Shown here in pieces: positions 1 through 9,733 of a stretch of 64,000 nt of DNA; the first letter of the stretch is position 1, and every line of letters starts with the position of its first letter. The notes below the pieces were generated by a model. It was not told where the DNA came from. It did not search any database and worked only from the letters and a program-made list of their open reading frames with translations. Source of the stretch: Bacteroidales bacterium UBA7569 (GTDB lineage Bacteria; Bacteroidota; Bacteroidia; Bacteroidales; Paludibacteraceae); assembly GCA_002477945.1 (NCBI GenBank), contig DLLF01000028.1, forward strand, positions 7,745 to 71,744. The letters are read 5' to 3'. The translations under genes were made by a program, and so were the position numbers.

Positions 1-3
1 CAC

Positions 4-11
4 TAACTTTG
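4..11 (+). promoter_or_regulatory. rpsU promoter -7 element
   Basis: TAACTTTG matches the Bacteroidota -7 consensus TAnnTTTG; its -33 partner lies outside the window. It predicts a leader of roughly 95 nt before the rpsU start. The leader holds a short self-complementary stretch around 25-37 (GAAG/CTTC) and no obvious Shine-Dalgarno sequence next to the ATG. Confidence 0.6.
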
Positions 12-112
12 CAGCCCGTTCTTTGAAGAGACTCTTCTTGACTCTTTTCAGACGCAACGGCAAAACAAAGATATTTATTTAAGATTAGTAATTTACATAA
101 CAACGGATTAAC

Positions 113-307
113 ATGATTGTAGTTCCTGTAAAAGAAGGCGAGAACATTGAGAAGGCTCTCAAGAAATTCAAACGTAAATTTGAGAAGACGGGTGTTGTGA
201 AAGAACTCCGCCGTCGTCAGCAATTTGAGAAGCCGTCAGAATTGAAGCGCGAGAAGATGATGCATGCTGTTTATGTTCAGCAGATGCATGCTCACGACGA
301 GATTTAA
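113..307 (+). CDS. rpsU: 30S ribosomal protein bS21
   Basis: Small basic 64-residue protein that starts MIVVPVKEGENIEKALKKF and continues with the Arg/Lys-rich helix typical of bS21 (KRKFEKTGVVKELRRRQQFEKP). It binds the 30S subunit near the 3' end of 16S rRNA. In Bacteroidota, bS21 is part of the pocket that sequesters the anti-Shine-Dalgarno, which fits the scarcity of such sites here. Length is normal for the family. The gene is monocistronic: it has its own promoter at 4-11 and is followed 34 nt downstream by a strong hairpin terminator. The ATG at 113 is preceded by an AT-rich, SD-less leader. Identification is secure. Confidence 0.96.
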   Translation: MIVVPVKEGENIEKALKKFKRKFEKTGVVKELRRRQQFEKPSELKREKMMHAVYVQQMHAHDEI

Positions 308-341
308 GCAAGACTCTATTGCCTTTACATAATTGGTTTAT

Positions 342-378
342 GAGTATCTACGCAGATGAGTAGATACTCTTTTGTTGT
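342..378 (+). terminator. Rho-independent terminator of rpsU
   Basis: Perfect 10-bp inverted repeat GAGTATCTAC / GTAGATACTC (342-351 and 360-369) with an 8-nt loop, followed by TTTTGTTGT. Confidence 0.88.
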
Positions 379-469
379 GTCCACAGGTGAGCATATCGTT
401 TGTCAAAAATATGCCTGTGTACTCTTATACACTATCACACAAAAAAATATGCAGGAAACGGGCAAGCGG

Positions 470-502
470 TTGCAGGCAATATAGAAAAAAGCAGTATCTT
501 TG
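470..502 (+). promoter_or_regulatory. korAB promoter
   Basis: TTG at 470-472 and TATCTTTG at 495-502, separated by 22 nt, fit the Bacteroidota sigma-ABfr promoter. Predicted transcription begins near 510, giving a leader of about 110 nt before the korA ATG at 620. Confidence 0.65.
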
Positions 503-619
503 CACGCAATAGAAACACAATAACTACGGAGGTTGTGCGTGGCTATGTGCCATCTGAAAAGATCATCAAAAGTTTCTTTCGGCCTCCCCAAGAAACAGTT
601 CACGAAAAGCAGTAGCATT

Positions 620-2461
620 ATGGCAACTGAGACCTTGTCTAATATCGTTGTCCGCTTTTGCGGCGACTCGGGAGACGGTATGCAATTGACCGGAACCCTC
701 TTTTCCAACTTATCTGCCATCTTAGGCAATGAGATTTCCACTTTTCCGGACTTTCCTGCGGAGATTCGCGCCCCGCAAGGGACATTGGGGGGAGTAAGCG
801 GTTTTCAGGTACATTTAGGAAAGGAAAAAGTATTCACCCCCGGGGACAAAGCGGACGTTCTCGTAGCCATGAACCCTGCCGCCCTGAAGGTGAACGTGAA
901 GCACATTCACGCACATTCCATCATAGTGGCAGACACGGATTCTTTTACAGAAAAAGATTTGGAGAAAGCCCAATACAAAACAGGCAACCCGTTTGCCGAA
1001 CTCGGCATACCCGAATCGGTACAGATAGTACCCGTTGCGTTGACCGAACTCACCAAAGCGAGTCTCAAGGATTCGGGGATGGACAACAAGTCGGTTCTAC
1101 GCTGCAAAAATATGTTTGCCTTGGGTTTGGCATGCTGGCTTTTCAACCGTCCCATAGACAAGGCTGTGCATTTCTTAGAGAACAAGTTCAAGAAAAAACA
1201 GGATATACTGCGAGCCAATATCAAAGTGCTGACAGACGGCTATCACTACGGAAGCAATCTTCACCTGAACATCAACACCTTTGTTGTGGAGAAATCGGAG
1301 GAACTGGAACCTGGCAGATACACCTCCATAGCAGGAAACAAAGCCACAGCCTGGGGCTTGATAGCCGCTGCCGAGAAAGCAGGAAAACAGTTGTTTTTGG
1401 GTTCTTATCCCATCACGCCCGCCACGGACATAATGCATGAGTTGGCGGCAAGAAAAGACGTAGGAGTGATGGTGGTACAGGCTGAAGACGAGATAGCGGG
1501 TGTTTGCACCGCCATCGGGGCATCGTTTGCAGGTTGCCTTGCCGTGACCACCACTTCAGGTCCGGGATTGTCGTTAAAGAGCGAGGCTATCGGGCTGGCT
1601 GTCATGTCGGAATTGCCGTTGGTTGTCATTGATGTGCAGCGAGGAGGTCCGAGTACCGGTCTTCCCACCAAGACGGAACAAGCCGACCTGCTTCAGGCAC
1701 TATACGGGCGAAACGGCGAGGCTCCATTAGTGGTTATGGCCGCCACAACTCCCTCAGATTGTTTCCAATCCGCCTATATGGCAGCCAAGATTGCCTTGGA
1801 AAATATGACTCCCGTCATACTCCTTTCGGATACCTATCTTGCCAACGGCACTTCGCTATGGAGGTTGCCCAAATTGGCGGAACTGCCGGATATCCACTCC
1901 CAAACAACACCCAAGGTTATCGAAGGAAAGTTCAACACTGCATCGAGAGACAGCGAGACACTCGTGCGCTATTGGGCGACACCCGGAACAGAAGGATTCG
2001 AGCACAGAAACATGGGATTGGAACGCGATGAGAAGACAGGGGCTATTTCGACAGACCCGAAGAACCACGCAAAGATGGCAGGCATACGCCAAGAAAAGAT
2101 AAACCGTATTGCGGACCAGATACCTTTGCAAACCGTTTACGGGAACGAAAAGGCGGATATCCTGCTTGTGGGATTCGGTTCCACAGAAGGACATCTGAAA
2201 CAAGCGGCAGACGAACTGAACCGGCAAGGCATTGCGACAGCCGCCACCACATTCCGCTACATAGCCCCTCTCCCCAGAAACACAAAAGAATTACTACATG
2301 GCTACAAACGCATCATCGTGTGCGAACTCAACAGCGGGCAGTTTGCGTCCTATCTGAGGAGCAAGTTCGGAGACTGCCCTATAGAGCAATACAACAAATT
2401 AGAAGCACAACCTTTCGACGTAAGTGAGATTGTGGAATATGTGCGACACTCAACCCTCTAA
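620..2461 (+). CDS. korA: 2-oxoglutarate:ferredoxin oxidoreductase, fused gamma-alpha subunit (KorA)
   Basis: 613-residue subunit of the CoA-acylating 2-oxoacid:ferredoxin oxidoreductase, which interconverts 2-oxoglutarate and succinyl-CoA with reduced ferredoxin in the cytoplasm. The N-terminal about 190 residues are the gamma (POR_N-like) domain, starting IVVRFCGDSGDGMQLTGTLF; the rest is the alpha domain with the signature YPITPATDIMHELA and the conserved TTTSGPGLSLKSEAIGLAV stretch. The fused gamma-alpha form is usual in Bacteroidota. The reading frame is open back to 533, but homology begins at the MATETLSNIVVRF start at 620, so I use that. korB follows after 11 nt in the same operon. 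Substrate preference (2-oxoglutarate rather than pyruvate) is inferred from the KorA/KorB architecture. Confidence 0.93.
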   Translation: MATETLSNIVVRFCGDSGDGMQLTGTLFSNLSAILGNEISTFPDFPAEIRAPQGTLGGVSGFQVHLGKEKVFTPGDKADVLVAMNPAALKVNVKHIHAHSIIVADTDSFTEKDLEKAQYKTGNPFAELGIPESVQIVPVALTELTKASLKDSGMDNKSVLRCKNMFALGLACWLFNRPIDKAVHFLENKFKKKQDILRANIKVLTDGYHYGSNLHLNINTFVVEKSEELEPGRYTSIAGNKATAWGLIAAAEKAGKQLFLGSYPITPATDIMHELAARKDVGVMVVQAEDEIAGVCTAIGASFAGCLAVTTTSGPGLSLKSEAIGLAVMSELPLVVIDVQRGGPSTGLPTKTEQADLLQALYGRNGEAPLVVMAATTPSDCFQSAYMAAKIALENMTPVILLSDTYLANGTSLWRLPKLAELPDIHSQTTPKVIEGKFNTASRDSETLVRYWATPGTEGFEHRNMGLERDEKTGAISTDPKNHAKMAGIRQEKINRIADQIPLQTVYGNEKADILLVGFGSTEGHLKQAADELNRQGIATAATTFRYIAPLPRNTKELLHGYKRIIVCELNSGQFASYLRSKFGDCPIEQYNKLEAQPFDVSEIVEYVRHSTL

Positions 2462-2472
2462 ATCGAAAAAAC

Positions 2473-3468
2473 ATGGAAGCAGCAGAGTTCAAATCGGATC
2501 AATATGTACGTTTTTGTCCAGGTTGCGGAGACCATGCCATCTGCATGGCTCTGCAAAAAGCAATGGCTCAGACAGGAGTTCCGACCTACAAGACCGTGGT
2601 TGTATCGGGTATCGGCTGCTCGAGCCGGATGCCTCATTACCTGAACACATACGGTTTTAACACCATACACGGGCGTGGAGCCGCCATTGCCACAGGAATA
2701 AAGACGGCACGTCCGGACCTTACCGTATGGCAAATGACAGGAGACGGCGATTGTCTTGCCATAGGCGGCAACCACTTCATACACTCCGTACGAAGGAATG
2801 TGGACATAAATGTCTGCCTATTCAACAACCGCATATACGGATTGACGAAAGGACAGTATTCGCCTACATCCCCCAAGGGATTTATATCAAAATCATCGCC
2901 TTACGGGACAGTGGAACGTCCGTTTATCCCTGCCGAATTAGTTATGGGCGCAAGAGGAACATTCTTTGCCCGTACGCTTGATGCGGATATGCCGACAACC
3001 GTGAATTGTATGGTAGCCGCGGAGCGGCATAAGGGAACAAGCGTAATAGAATGCCTCGTGAACTGCGTCATCTTCAACAACGGCACACACAGCCCAATTG
3101 CAGACAGGGCGACACGTGCAGAAAGGACTATTCTTCTGGAACACGGCAAACCCATGCTTTTCGGGGAAAACAAGGACAAAGGACTTGCACTGGACGGTTG
3201 GAACCTGCGTGTTGTAAGAATAGGCGAAAACGGCGTGACAGAAAAAGACATCCTCATACACGATGCCACGACAGAAGACGACACGCTGCACCGCAAACTG
3301 GCTATGATGCAGGGACCTGATCTTCCTGTGGCATTGGGCGTGATACGCAATGTGGAATGTGAGACATACGACAGGGCTGTGAACCAACAAATCAGGGACG
3401 TTCAAGCAAAGAGTCCGTGCAAAGGATTTGACGACCTCATTGCCACATGCGAGCAGTGGGACATGTAG
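2473..3468 (+). CDS. korB: 2-oxoglutarate:ferredoxin oxidoreductase, beta subunit (KorB)
   Basis: 331-residue thiamine-diphosphate-binding beta subunit. The N-terminal FCPGCGDHAICMALQKA carries the CPGCG motif, and a ThDP/Mg motif follows around GDGDCLAIGGNHFIHSVRRN and NNRIYGLTKGQYSPTS. It pairs with KorA to move electrons from 2-oxoglutarate to ferredoxin. The four-Cys ferredoxin-like delta domain of four-subunit enzymes is absent, as expected for the two-gene form. It starts 11 nt after korA and ends only 10 nt from the convergent gene at 3479, leaving little room for a terminator; a 5-bp hairpin (GTAGG/CCTAC, 3465-3482) is all that is visible. Confidence 0.93.
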   Translation: MEAAEFKSDQYVRFCPGCGDHAICMALQKAMAQTGVPTYKTVVVSGIGCSSRMPHYLNTYGFNTIHGRGAAIATGIKTARPDLTVWQMTGDGDCLAIGGNHFIHSVRRNVDINVCLFNNRIYGLTKGQYSPTSPKGFISKSSPYGTVERPFIPAELVMGARGTFFARTLDADMPTTVNCMVAAERHKGTSVIECLVNCVIFNNGTHSPIADRATRAERTILLEHGKPMLFGENKDKGLALDGWNLRVVRIGENGVTEKDILIHDATTEDDTLHRKLAMMQGPDLPVALGVIRNVECETYDRAVNQQIRDVQAKSPCKGFDDLIATCEQWDM

Positions 3469-3478
3469 GAGAAGAAGC

Positions 3479-4000
3479 CTACGATATTTCCCTCTTCCGT
3501 TTTTTGAATAAACAATAGACGGCTGCCAATGTCATAAGAAACCACCAAGCATCGAGAAGAGGCAACCATTCTCCCGTACTTGAACCACCCCCGGGAGGTC
3601 CTTTTCTGACAATGGCTGCATTAAAACAGGGAACAATGTCAGATACCTGTTCGCCATCTCTGAATATCGAAGTAGAAGAAAATCCTCTTTCGCTGAGCAA
3701 AGGACTATCAAAAACAGAAGTTCCAGCGGAAACAGGAACAGCAGATTGCCCGACAGAAAAAAGAGTACGTGATTTATACTCTGTGTTCGGCATGGTTTTG
3801 TCGCTATCCCACGACTGCAAAGCCTTGCGGGCTGTGCTATTGTAAGCAGATTGCCGCATGGGTACACGTACCATACAGGAAGGAGGCTGTTGCATATATT
3901 CCCTGTCACCGGCTGTGGAATAGACAGACAAGGAGGAAGTTGCGGCTTGCAGAACAAGACACCAAAGCATTGTGCTTATCAGTAACAAGGACCTCACCAT
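3479..4000 (-). CDS. Small secreted protein with C-terminal membrane anchor/sorting tail
   Basis: 173 residues of no recognised family. Residues 1-20 look like a Sec signal peptide (MVRSLLLISTMLWCLVLQAA). The middle is Ser-rich and low in order. The C-terminus has a Gly/Ser stretch (GPPGGGSSTGEWLPLLD), a hydrophobic helix WWFLMTLAAVYCLF and a basic end KKRKREIS. This three-part tail resembles short C-terminal sorting signals of Bacteroidota (PID-CTERM-like, from memory) and the tail of the 220-aa protein at 61583-62227. The gene starts 23 nt after the stop of the giant T9SS protein upstream on the same strand, so the two are probably co-transcribed. I infer a partner or anchor role; the sequence does not prove it. 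Confidence 0.6.
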   Translation of the reverse strand: MVRSLLLISTMLWCLVLQAATSSLSVYSTAGDREYMQQPPSCMVRVPMRQSAYNSTARKALQSWDSDKTMPNTEYKSRTLFSVGQSAVPVSAGTSVFDSPLLSERGFSSTSIFRDGEQVSDIVPCFNAAIVRKGPPGGGSSTGEWLPLLDAWWFLMTLAAVYCLFKKRKREIS

Positions 4001-4023
4001 ATACCTCGCGACGAACTATACGC

Positions 4024-7000
4024 TTATCGAACCAACACTTCAACAGTTGCCGGTTTCTCATTCATAATCACTCTTATCATATAAACGCCGGAAGGAAGCG
4101 GACAACGGGTTGCCCTTGCACAAGGCGACGATTGCATAACAAGTCTTCCAAGCATATCATATACAAAGAGTCCGGTTATATTATCTTCTGCATACAAGTG
4201 TATTTTTCCTTCTCCTCCGACCGCATAGACCTTTGCAGCACCTGCAGCAGTTTCAGATGTTGACATATCGGAACGTGATGTCCGCCGCAAGTAATAACGG
4301 CACGTGCCATCGGCTCTGGCATGGAAAGGAAGCGACAAACTATCTACCAGCGGAGTGAATGTCAAGGTTTGCGAATCGAAAAGTTCCCAATTGGACACAT
4401 CTGCACCACTGAAAGTGACCATCGGTTGCTCCACTGTATGCAGAGCATACATACACAAAGGAACCATTTCCTGATTTGCCTGTGAATTGATACTCAACGG
4501 GCGGTTATCTTCAGACATCGTAAAAACTCCGAAAGGTGTTTTCCACTCGTCCAACAAAAGGAACGATGCGTCTTCGTCTTGCGATGCAGCGTTGGAAGAA
4601 GCAGGGTCGGTGAGCAACACGGCACGAGATGTAAAGACTCCGCCATACGCTTCGTCGGAAGCAGACAGCATTATATAAAGGATATTATCTTCATAGAATG
4701 AGCATATCCTTTTCGGTGCAGAAGAACTTCTCGCCGGTTCAGCCAAAAGCATATCCGGTGTAACGTTCAGTGTCACAGACATGGAAGGAGACGTTGTTTG
4801 CAGCAAGACGCCTCTCATCGGAGCGAGGTAACGATAATTGCCACCGTCCGTAGATATGTCTTTGACGGATGTGGTCAATTCTTGCGAACCTTCCGTAAGG
4901 ACATAGTATGACGATTGCAGATTAGGATTTCCTTCCAAGAGTTTTTCCATATCAATGTACGCCCATGTAGGATTACCAAACAGGAAAATGTTTCCAGACG
5001 CATCATAGTTTGTGAGCGTGAGATTCATTCCTTGTGCCGTTGCGGCATAACAATAAGCGGGTTTTCCAGAGGTTGCTGTACGCGGGACAGACACTATAGG
5101 ACTTGCTTTCCACATATCATTATAATGCCATTTATATTGTGTTTCCGACTTAGGAAGGCGGAAAACAACCGATGAGGCACCCTTGGCATTTTCGATCCAA
5201 AGTGCGATTCCCATACCTGCAGGATAGGGTGTATTCAACGCATTGAGCGGAGCCGTCCATTCAGAACTTGTGATTGCCATGTTGTGATCTCCATAGTTAA
5301 TCATGGACTTATTGTAGAGAGATTGCCAAACTTCATTATCAAGGCGGTCGGCAGCACGCGTCCCTGCTTCTTGCGACATTGCTTTTACAGAGAAAACATC
5401 AGTTTCTTCGCCAGAAGACGGTATCCAAAAATCACCAGAGACACCACCACTCAACGGCATGGAGCAAAGCACCCATTTGTTGGTTGGGACAGACATATCC
5501 ACAACACCTTTCCCGTTTATAGTCAGATAGTGTTGATTAAGCAAGGTCGCTCCTACCGGCAAATAGATATCATGACAAGCAAACGGAACGAAATTGACAT
5601 CATAAGATATGTACTTGGCGGCATCCGCTTCTATCTGTATTCCATGCCTTTGCGTTTCATCGGTTACAGAGACAGGGACCGGCAGCGTACTTGCAGCGGC
5701 AGGAAGTATGACATCTGTTTCAGCAGTTGGACAGAAGGCAGCGGCACCTTCCACCGTTTTCCAATTTTCATCATCATTCCATGCATTATTTCCCGTTTGC
5801 GGAGTCCAGACCACACGATCCGGTACCATCTTCAGTTGGAAGACCGTCTCGGCTTGGAGACAATTGTCTTGGTCGAAGTCATACTCCCGCAATAAGAATG
5901 TATAGGTATATCCCGGGCGAAGACTACTGATACCTGTGAGCGTTATTTTAGTATCTGTCTTCGTGATACTCGTTTCACGCAAGGGCAATTTCATTTCGCC
6001 GACAGAAGCGGCAGGGTCGGAGGTCGCATAAAGTTGAGCCGCCAAGAAGTTGAAGGTTTTGTCACTCGGGAAATTGCAATAAATCGGGATCTCTATCTCA
6101 TCCGTCAAGCGTTGTTTTTCGCTGACACGTACCACACGAGGGCGTGAGGTGACGAAATTCGGCAGCATAGAAGTTTCTTCATAGTCGGCAGCGACACCAA
6201 TACGAACCGCCTGCAAGTCAATCTGAGGAAGATTGACTTCTCCGAATACGGGGTCGGTACAGACTTCAGCCATCTCCGTGGTCGGGTTCCCCTTGTCGTC
6301 CAAGATGACACCCGTTCCCGCAATAGGGAAGGCGGTGAACATCAACAGACGTATATCCGTATCGGCAGAAAGATAGACGTCCATGCTCCGTATATTGTCA
6401 GTAAGGATACGTGCCGCACGTAATTTTTCCAAGAGAACCCTCTGACCGGCAGTAGCCGAGCCTGCCCTGTCCGCTTCAATGGCGGTTTTTATCTCACTAA
6501 AGGTTGCCTGATATATTGCGGGATTGGCATCGATGTATGTCGGTGTTCCCCATAGATAGTCCGCATTGCAGATAACACGTTTTTTGGTGACCCCTGAAGC
6601 ATCGCCTGTTATATAAAGCCGCTCCACAGCAAAACTTAGCAAGCGGTTGCCGCAATGGTCAATGATATATCCATTCCGTATTTTTTCCGAGTTCACTGTC
6701 ATATACATGGAGCCTTCCACCTGCAGTTCGGTGCGCAAACCACACGCTGCCGAGCGCAGCCGGGAAGGGTCAGTAGCCACATAACCCATATAGTATTTGT
6801 CAGGAACAAGGTTTGCTTTTGTAGCAATATACAGCACCCAGACATCCTCCTCTTTCACAAAGCCAATAGCGGGGGCATGTCCTTCTACGGAAGCATAGGC
6901 ATCGAAAGCAGCCTCTGTAGGATAGACAGGTCCGGACGAGATCGTTGCCGCATCAGGAACAGGGACTTTACCATAGGTGTCGGAAGCAGTTGTCTGTTTC

Positions 7001-8763
7001 CCATAGTAATCCATATCAATGGTTGCTCCAGCATCATCCGCCCACTGATAATAGATATAATCCACATCTGCGATATTTTGGTCATCAAGAGTCACACGCA
7101 TATAGGTAACGAGATCATCACCCGTCGGATCAACGCAAACTGGGTTGGACGCTTGCAGAGAACGAACCGGCGGTTTGGAGGCGAAAATCTGGAAGTCGTC
7201 GAAGATGAAGTCGTTTCCGCCCGAATTATCGGCTTTGTTCGTAATAACGAGATGATAAGAGTCATATTCTTGTTTCAACTCAACCGGCACAACGATACGC
7301 TGCCATCTGCCCTGCGTAGTGATAACACCTGTAGCATACGTCAGAATCGGTTCCATCACACCATTCTTTTTTCCCGACAGGGCAAAGTCGAACTGAGGTT
7401 GTTCTCCCATACTCTGCACCGCAGCAAACCAAGCAGAGAAATACATTACCGCACCCGGGCAAAGATCGGCTTCCACATCAATAGTGAAACAGACTCCCGG
7501 CTCCTGTGCGCCATCCACATAGAGGAAATAGCCGTCCTTGGCGTCTTCCTTTGTTCCTTTAGAGCCATGGTTGTACACACCCTGCACGAACCACGAAGTG
7601 CTCAAAGCATCCGTAGAATTAAGCAAAGCATAGTCCGACCAATAAGGGTCGAAGGTTCCCGATGCCCGGTCATAGCGCAAGCGTTTATACTTCAATGTAC
7701 GGTAGTAGAATCCATACGTTGATTCTTTCCACTTGAGAGGAGCGGACGAATAGGTCGGATCGGTTGTAGCAGGAGGGTTATCGTTGAAGGTCTCCTCATA
7801 GAGCAAATCCAGCCCTACCAATTGTGACGCTTCGGTGGGTGAAGCTGCAGGTCCGTATTTGGCAGGAGATACGAATTGAACCGTGAACTTGGCAATATAG
7901 TAGTAGGTATAACCTCTCCACCTATTTCCGGTTCGCGCCACCAACGTATAAGTGATCGTTTGCGGGTCAGTTGGCGCTGTCACTTTAACAAACTGATTGC
8001 TCGTAACCGTCATAGCAGAACTATTACCATTGGCATACCACAACCACGAGTTCAGTTTCTGTGGTGAGGAGGCATTGCAGTAGTAGTTCTGGTAAGTTCC
8101 TCCGTTGAACTGATGGGCAGGACCTATATTAAGAGTTGCCCCGACGGGAGCCATCAACGTATATTCTTCCAGATACTTTCCCGTATAGCGATCAGGAGCC
8201 GTTGTGCTTTTGTACTTGTCGACCTCCTCTGCCATCTCGGACGCAGGACGTATATCAAAGAGGATTCGCTGCGCCAACGTAGGTTCCGTAACGGTCAGAT
8301 TGGTGTTATCTACGGCATAATCCGTATAGTTGGTTTGTTCGCAAGCAATCATTTGAGCCGTACCACCAAACGTATAGGAAGGAGACGGAGGAAAATAGTC
8401 CCCATCGCTGCTGACTACAACTTGACCGCGATCGGTGGAATAAGTATTTGCCTGCGACGAAACAGGAGGGAAGGAAAGAGCAGAAGGCACCCCATTCAAC
8501 TCATTTTCATAGAGGAACCAACGGCGATAAGCGTAGTGAGATTTATTTGCAGGAGGGGTGAGCGTGAGAACGGAACCCGTTGCAAGATAAATCACCTGCG
8601 TCTGTTCGTGAACACTTTGAAGTCCTTTGTCCGTATATGCCCGTTTTGATTCGCCTTTGGAGTGAACCAAAGTATAGTCAGCCGCATTCAGCGAAGAGTT
8701 ACACGCAAACAGAAAGCACACAAAAAGGATGTGCATTAAACAGGTATTTTTTCTTCGATTCAT
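4024..8763 (-). CDS. Giant T9SS-secreted surface protein with jelly-roll-like module
   Basis: 1579 residues. The N-terminus is a signal peptide (MNRRKNTCLMHILFVCFLFACNSSLNAA). Around residues 320-530 lies a module beginning LYEETFNDN and ending GGNDFIFDDFQIF, a MAM/CBM-like jelly-roll pattern also present in the proteins at 51460 and 53151. Residues about 1000-1350 contain W-rich stretches (WTPQTGNNAWNDDENWK) and an FLFGNPTWAYIDMEKL segment common in large Bacteroidota surface proteins. The last 60 residues (ITGLFVYDMLGRLVMQSS ... LPSGVYMIRVIMN) are a T9SS type A sorting domain, so export through the outer membrane and surface attachment are expected. No catalytic domain is recognised. Promoter at 9034-9063 with a 264-nt leader. 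Confidence 0.8.
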   Translation of the reverse strand: MNRRKNTCLMHILFVCFLFACNSSLNAADYTLVHSKGESKRAYTDKGLQSVHEQTQVIYLATGSVLTLTPPANKSHYAYRRWFLYENELNGVPSALSFPPVSSQANTYSTDRGQVVVSSDGDYFPPSPSYTFGGTAQMIACEQTNYTDYAVDNTNLTVTEPTLAQRILFDIRPASEMAEEVDKYKSTTAPDRYTGKYLEEYTLMAPVGATLNIGPAHQFNGGTYQNYYCNASSPQKLNSWLWYANGNSSAMTVTSNQFVKVTAPTDPQTITYTLVARTGNRWRGYTYYYIAKFTVQFVSPAKYGPAASPTEASQLVGLDLLYEETFNDNPPATTDPTYSSAPLKWKESTYGFYYRTLKYKRLRYDRASGTFDPYWSDYALLNSTDALSTSWFVQGVYNHGSKGTKEDAKDGYFLYVDGAQEPGVCFTIDVEADLCPGAVMYFSAWFAAVQSMGEQPQFDFALSGKKNGVMEPILTYATGVITTQGRWQRIVVPVELKQEYDSYHLVITNKADNSGGNDFIFDDFQIFASKPPVRSLQASNPVCVDPTGDDLVTYMRVTLDDQNIADVDYIYYQWADDAGATIDMDYYGKQTTASDTYGKVPVPDAATISSGPVYPTEAAFDAYASVEGHAPAIGFVKEEDVWVLYIATKANLVPDKYYMGYVATDPSRLRSAACGLRTELQVEGSMYMTVNSEKIRNGYIIDHCGNRLLSFAVERLYITGDASGVTKKRVICNADYLWGTPTYIDANPAIYQATFSEIKTAIEADRAGSATAGQRVLLEKLRAARILTDNIRSMDVYLSADTDIRLLMFTAFPIAGTGVILDDKGNPTTEMAEVCTDPVFGEVNLPQIDLQAVRIGVAADYEETSMLPNFVTSRPRVVRVSEKQRLTDEIEIPIYCNFPSDKTFNFLAAQLYATSDPAASVGEMKLPLRETSITKTDTKITLTGISSLRPGYTYTFLLREYDFDQDNCLQAETVFQLKMVPDRVVWTPQTGNNAWNDDENWKTVEGAAAFCPTAETDVILPAAASTLPVPVSVTDETQRHGIQIEADAAKYISYDVNFVPFACHDIYLPVGATLLNQHYLTINGKGVVDMSVPTNKWVLCSMPLSGGVSGDFWIPSSGEETDVFSVKAMSQEAGTRAADRLDNEVWQSLYNKSMINYGDHNMAITSSEWTAPLNALNTPYPAGMGIALWIENAKGASSVVFRLPKSETQYKWHYNDMWKASPIVSVPRTATSGKPAYCYAATAQGMNLTLTNYDASGNIFLFGNPTWAYIDMEKLLEGNPNLQSSYYVLTEGSQELTTSVKDISTDGGNYRYLAPMRGVLLQTTSPSMSVTLNVTPDMLLAEPARSSSAPKRICSFYEDNILYIMLSASDEAYGGVFTSRAVLLTDPASSNAASQDEDASFLLLDEWKTPFGVFTMSEDNRPLSINSQANQEMVPLCMYALHTVEQPMVTFSGADVSNWELFDSQTLTFTPLVDSLSLPFHARADGTCRYYLRRTSRSDMSTSETAAGAAKVYAVGGEGKIHLYAEDNITGLFVYDMLGRLVMQSSPCARATRCPLPSGVYMIRVIMNEKPATVEVLVR

Positions 8764-9033
8764 AGACTACTACATTCTACAAAATCCGACACATTTATAC
8801 ACCCTATCCCCTATTTCATCCGCCTTACGACAGAGAACATATACACACCACCCGCCGAAAACGACGAACATCATTCACCATTACCCCATTCTCAAAACAA
8901 CGCCCTATATTCCCAGACGACCACTCTCGATATACAAGCAAGAAATACAACCGCTGCATACTGCATATCAGTAAATTATCAGCAACATTCATTGCGCAGA
9001 ATCCCGTTATGCCTGACCGTATGAAATACGCTA

Positions 9034-9063
9034 CAAAGGTAATCTTTTTCAGCAAGAAAACAA
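9034..9063 (-). promoter_or_regulatory. Promoter of the giant T9SS cargo gene
   Basis: On the minus strand, TTG (9061-9063), 19-nt spacer, TACCTTTG (9034-9041). This matches the Bacteroidota consensus and points towards the gene starting at 8763. Confidence 0.6.
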
Positions 9064-9450
9064 GATGGAAAACCTCTTTTTTTTTGTATATAATCCTGTT
9101 CACATACAAACTGTACACTGTCCAACAAATGCAAATACCACCCACCGGCGGAATTAAGTTCATTCATTTCGCTCATTACTTGAAATATACGAGGATGCGA
9201 GTCATCTTATACATACTTCTTTCTTTTTTTCTGACCCAAAGAAAAGAAGTCCCCAAAACTCCCAAACCCACTCAAAGAGGGGACAATAAACAACCTCAAT
9301 CCATCGATCTGCCTTGTGTCGGTTGGAGACAGAACGCAGACACAATGCAGACGGAACAAACCCTCTGCCCCTCGCTTTTCAAATTAATTCACCAACGGGT
9401 AGATGTTTTAGTTGTTCGAGAAGTTCTATGGAGAGAGAAGATCTTCCCAT

Positions 9451-9467
9451 CCCCTCCAAAGGAGGGG
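9451..9467. repeat. CCCCTCC/GGAGGGG hairpin element
   Basis: Perfect 7-bp inverted repeat with an AAA loop. A near-identical C-rich/G-rich palindrome (CCCTCC-AAG-GGAGGG) lies inside the mod gene at 38690-38704, so this is probably a small mobile palindromic repeat and not a gene-specific site. Confidence 0.55.
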
Positions 9468-9489
9468 TAAACATCTGTATTATTGACAT

Positions 9490-9528
9490 CTCGTTGAGGG
9501 GTCGATGAGGTCTCGTTGAGGGGTCGTG
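9490..9528 (+). repeat. Dispersed intergenic repeat, copy A
   Basis: Divergent copy of the GAGGTCGGCTTGAGGGGTCG family: two TTGAGGGGTC units flank GATGAGGTCTCG. The other copies are at 22190, 34250, 50391 and 63886, all in the same orientation. Confidence 0.7.
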
Positions 9529-9582
9529 TTATTTACGGTTTGACAATGTACGATGTGCGATTTGGCGGGGAAAGCAACAGGG

Positions 9583-9618
9583 CAAACCGAGCGAATCGGG
9601 CTAATGGGACTGATAAGA
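9583..9618 (+). repeat. 9-nt-period degenerate array
   Basis: Reads as consecutive 9-mers CAAACCGAG, CGAATCGGG, CTAATGGGA, CTGATAAGA. The pattern CnnATnnGn is shared with arrays at 34110-34155 and 63810-63872. Confidence 0.45.
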
Positions 9619-9702
9619 AATTATGCAGCCTGAATCCATGCAGAAGTTACAGATTATGACCCATTGACGGAATTACTATATATTTTCGGGTTGTCTTTTT
9701 TC

Positions 9703-9733
9703 TTGCATACATCTAAAGATTTTCATACTTTTG
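9703..9733 (+). promoter_or_regulatory. murC operon promoter
   Basis: TTG (9703-9705), 20-nt spacer, TACTTTTG (9726-9733). It lies about 40 nt before the chosen murC start and gives the distal dcw cluster its own transcription start. Confidence 0.68.

Noticed and set aside
533..619. Upstream extension of korA
   Set aside because: Not similar to KorA; the protein family begins at the ATG at 620.
4024..8763. Several plus-strand frames (for example 6655-7722) opposite the giant cargo gene
   Set aside because: They match the codon pattern of the minus-strand gene and have no recognisable domain.
9009..9470. Possible 153-residue gene in the intergenic region
   Set aside because: Crosses a promoter on the opposite strand and a palindromic repeat; no family resemblance.
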